Of a stretch of DNA of 13,351 nt, positions 12,276 to 13,351 are shown in pieces. Positions within the stretch are counted from its first letter, which is position 1, and each line of letters opens with the position of its first letter. The translations under genes were made by a program, and so were the position numbers. Origin of the DNA: Methyloprofundus sp. (GTDB taxonomy: Bacteria > Pseudomonadota > Gammaproteobacteria > Methylococcales > Methylomonadaceae); the NCBI GenBank assembly GCA_030636485.1, contig DAOVWV010000017.1, positions 1 to 13,351 on the forward strand, given 5' to 3'. The notes under the pieces were generated by a model. It was not told the DNA's origin. It was given only the letters and a program-made list of their open reading frames with translations, and ran no database searches.

Positions 12276-13351
12276 ATTTCAATTTTAACCCCATCCTTTA
12301 ATTCATTTGAAAGATACGAGACCAGATGTTCTCCTTCATCCAGACCATCAACCACTTCAGCAGTCAGGTTATTTCGCTGACCGATTTTTAACGTTCTTTT
12401 TTGGAGTTTATTATTTTTAATAATATAGATAGCCCATTGCTCTATAGTGCTGTTAGCGGCAGTCTTATTATCCCGAAACAAGGCACTATTCGGTATTTGC
12501 AATACTTTATCTGAACGCCATAATATAAAGCGGGATTCCACCCGATAACCATGACCTAATTGTTGACGGGCACTATATTCTGTCTTTATATCCAGAATGA
12601 CTTTAACTCTTTGCTCTTCTACACCCAGTGCGGATATTTTGGTAAAGCCATAAGGCTCAATGTGTTTGATCTCAGCTGGTAAAGCCTGCTCACCGCCCCA
12701 GCGCAATATTTCAGCAGGCATACCGGGCTTTAATTTAACCGCCAGTGTAGAGAGCACTTCCGTTTCCACTTCAATATGCTCTATATCCCCTATCTCCATC
12801 AATACCGTTCCCATCCTGACGACCCGCGCACTTTTATCGGCTAGTTTTAAAATCTTGCCATCAGCGGCGCTGCTCAGTTTAAAGTGGTGGTTTTCAAGTC
12901 GGGGTGGTCGACTATTCTCATAATCCAGTGCAGAATGGGACATTTGGGTCAAAAATCGGGTTAATACCTGGCCAAACCGGTAGGCTCGGTAGATTGCATC
13001 CGCACGCCGTTTTTCAGCTTTGGCAACATCCAGGTCATGTTGCGAAATCACCTTTTTTTGGCGTAGTTCCGTATCACGCTGAAAAGTGATGTCTGCCAGT
13101 TCTTGATCTGCTTTGGCGGCTTTGCTCATTTGCTGAATGATTTTTTCCAGTTCCTCCGTTGCACCTAAGGAGGCCTGTGATTGAGACCGGCTGCGTGGAT
13201 CCAGTATTGATGAGGGAAGCGGCTCTAGAGTTACCAAGGCCTGACCTTGCTGAATACTGTCTCCCTCATGCAAATCAATACGCTGTATATAGGCATCAAC
13301 CGGTGCGCTAACAACATAATGATCGACAACCCGGGTTTTCCCCTGTTCTTC
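12266..13351 (-). CDS. HlyD-family periplasmic adaptor (membrane fusion protein), 3' part
   Basis: Periplasmic adaptors bridge an inner-membrane exporter and an outer-membrane channel. The frame stays open to the right edge, giving 361 residues without the N-terminal signal/anchor. In order: a lipoyl half-motif (VVSAPVDAYIQRIDLHEGDSIQQGQALVTLEPL), a long charged alpha-helical hairpin typical of these proteins, and the second lipoyl half (SSAADGKILKLADKSARVVRMGTVLMEIGD). Then come a beta-barrel (IEVETEVLSTLAVKLKPGMPAEILRWGG...EPYGFTKISALGVEEQRVKVILDI) and a membrane-proximal domain ending DGVKIEIRQ. A TTG at 13271-13273 is an internal leucine, not the start. The partner (ABC MacB-like or RND pump) lies outside the window, so the substrate cannot be told. 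The sequence is intact and the truncation is only the window edge. Confidence 0.9.
   Translation of the reverse strand, partial: EEQGKTRVVDHYVVSAPVDAYIQRIDLHEGDSIQQGQALVTLEPLPSSILDPRSRSQSQASLGATEELEKIIQQMSKAAKADQELADITFQRDTELRQKKVISQHDLDVAKAEKRRADAIYRAYRFGQVLTRFLTQMSHSALDYENSRPPRLENHHFKLSSAADGKILKLADKSARVVRMGTVLMEIGDIEHIEVETEVLSTLAVKLKPGMPAEILRWGGEQALPAEIKHIEPYGFTKISALGVEEQRVKVILDIKTEYSARQQLGHGYRVESRFILWRSDKVLQIPNSALFRDNKTAANSTIEQWAIYIIKNNKLQKRTLKIGQRNNLTAEVVDGLDEGEHLVSYLSNELKDGVKIEIRQ

Overview
The window is about 13.35 kb of moderately AT-rich chromosomal DNA from a gammaproteobacterium. The evidence is a RecF/DnaN pair, a LipA whose cysteine positions match the E. coli enzyme exactly, a RoxA (YcfD)-type ribosomal oxygenase, a PsiE-family membrane protein and an RnfB/RsxB-type iron-sulfur protein. 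A methylotroph-like or sulfur-oxidiser-like lineage would fit, but I cannot fix the order from this sequence. No phage, plasmid, CRISPR or transposase gene is visible. Several palindromic intergenic repeats (REP/MITE-like) are present.

Left third (1-4677): this looks like the chromosomal replication origin. On the minus strand lie the start of recF (running off the left edge) and dnaN, 6 bp apart. Where dnaA normally sits, directly upstream of dnaN, there is instead a 0.6 kb non-coding stretch with an inverted pair of DnaA boxes, then an uncharacterised 473-codon gene, then 0.96 kb of non-coding repeats. Those repeats hold five perfect DnaA boxes and two 215-bp copies (about 94% identical, no gaps) of an AT-rich origin module. 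A further 86-bp module is repeated about 207 bp away (about 91%). A diverged relative of the 215-bp module lies immediately upstream of dnaN. All three copies of the large module carry a five-step trinucleotide tract of the DnaA-trio type. The origin therefore appears duplicated and split around a non-dnaA gene.

Middle (4678-9912): a minus-strand class-V PLP enzyme without the usual desulfurase cysteine is followed by plus-strand genes: lipA (lipoyl synthase, with an extended -10 promoter), a small cysteine-rich DUF1289-like protein, an orphan dhaL and roxA (L16 arginine hydroxylase, probable TTG start). They are separated by 200-350 bp gaps, three of which hold large inverted repeats, so each is probably its own transcription unit.

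Right third (9906-13351): psiE (minus) overlaps the end of roxA by 7 bp and diverges from an orphan rnfB-like gene with an enlarged cysteine set and a Fur-box-like sequence upstream. A palindromic repeat separates rnfB from a minus-strand conserved gene of unknown function. The window ends in the 3' part of an HlyD-type periplasmic adaptor gene whose start and partner transporter lie beyond the right edge.
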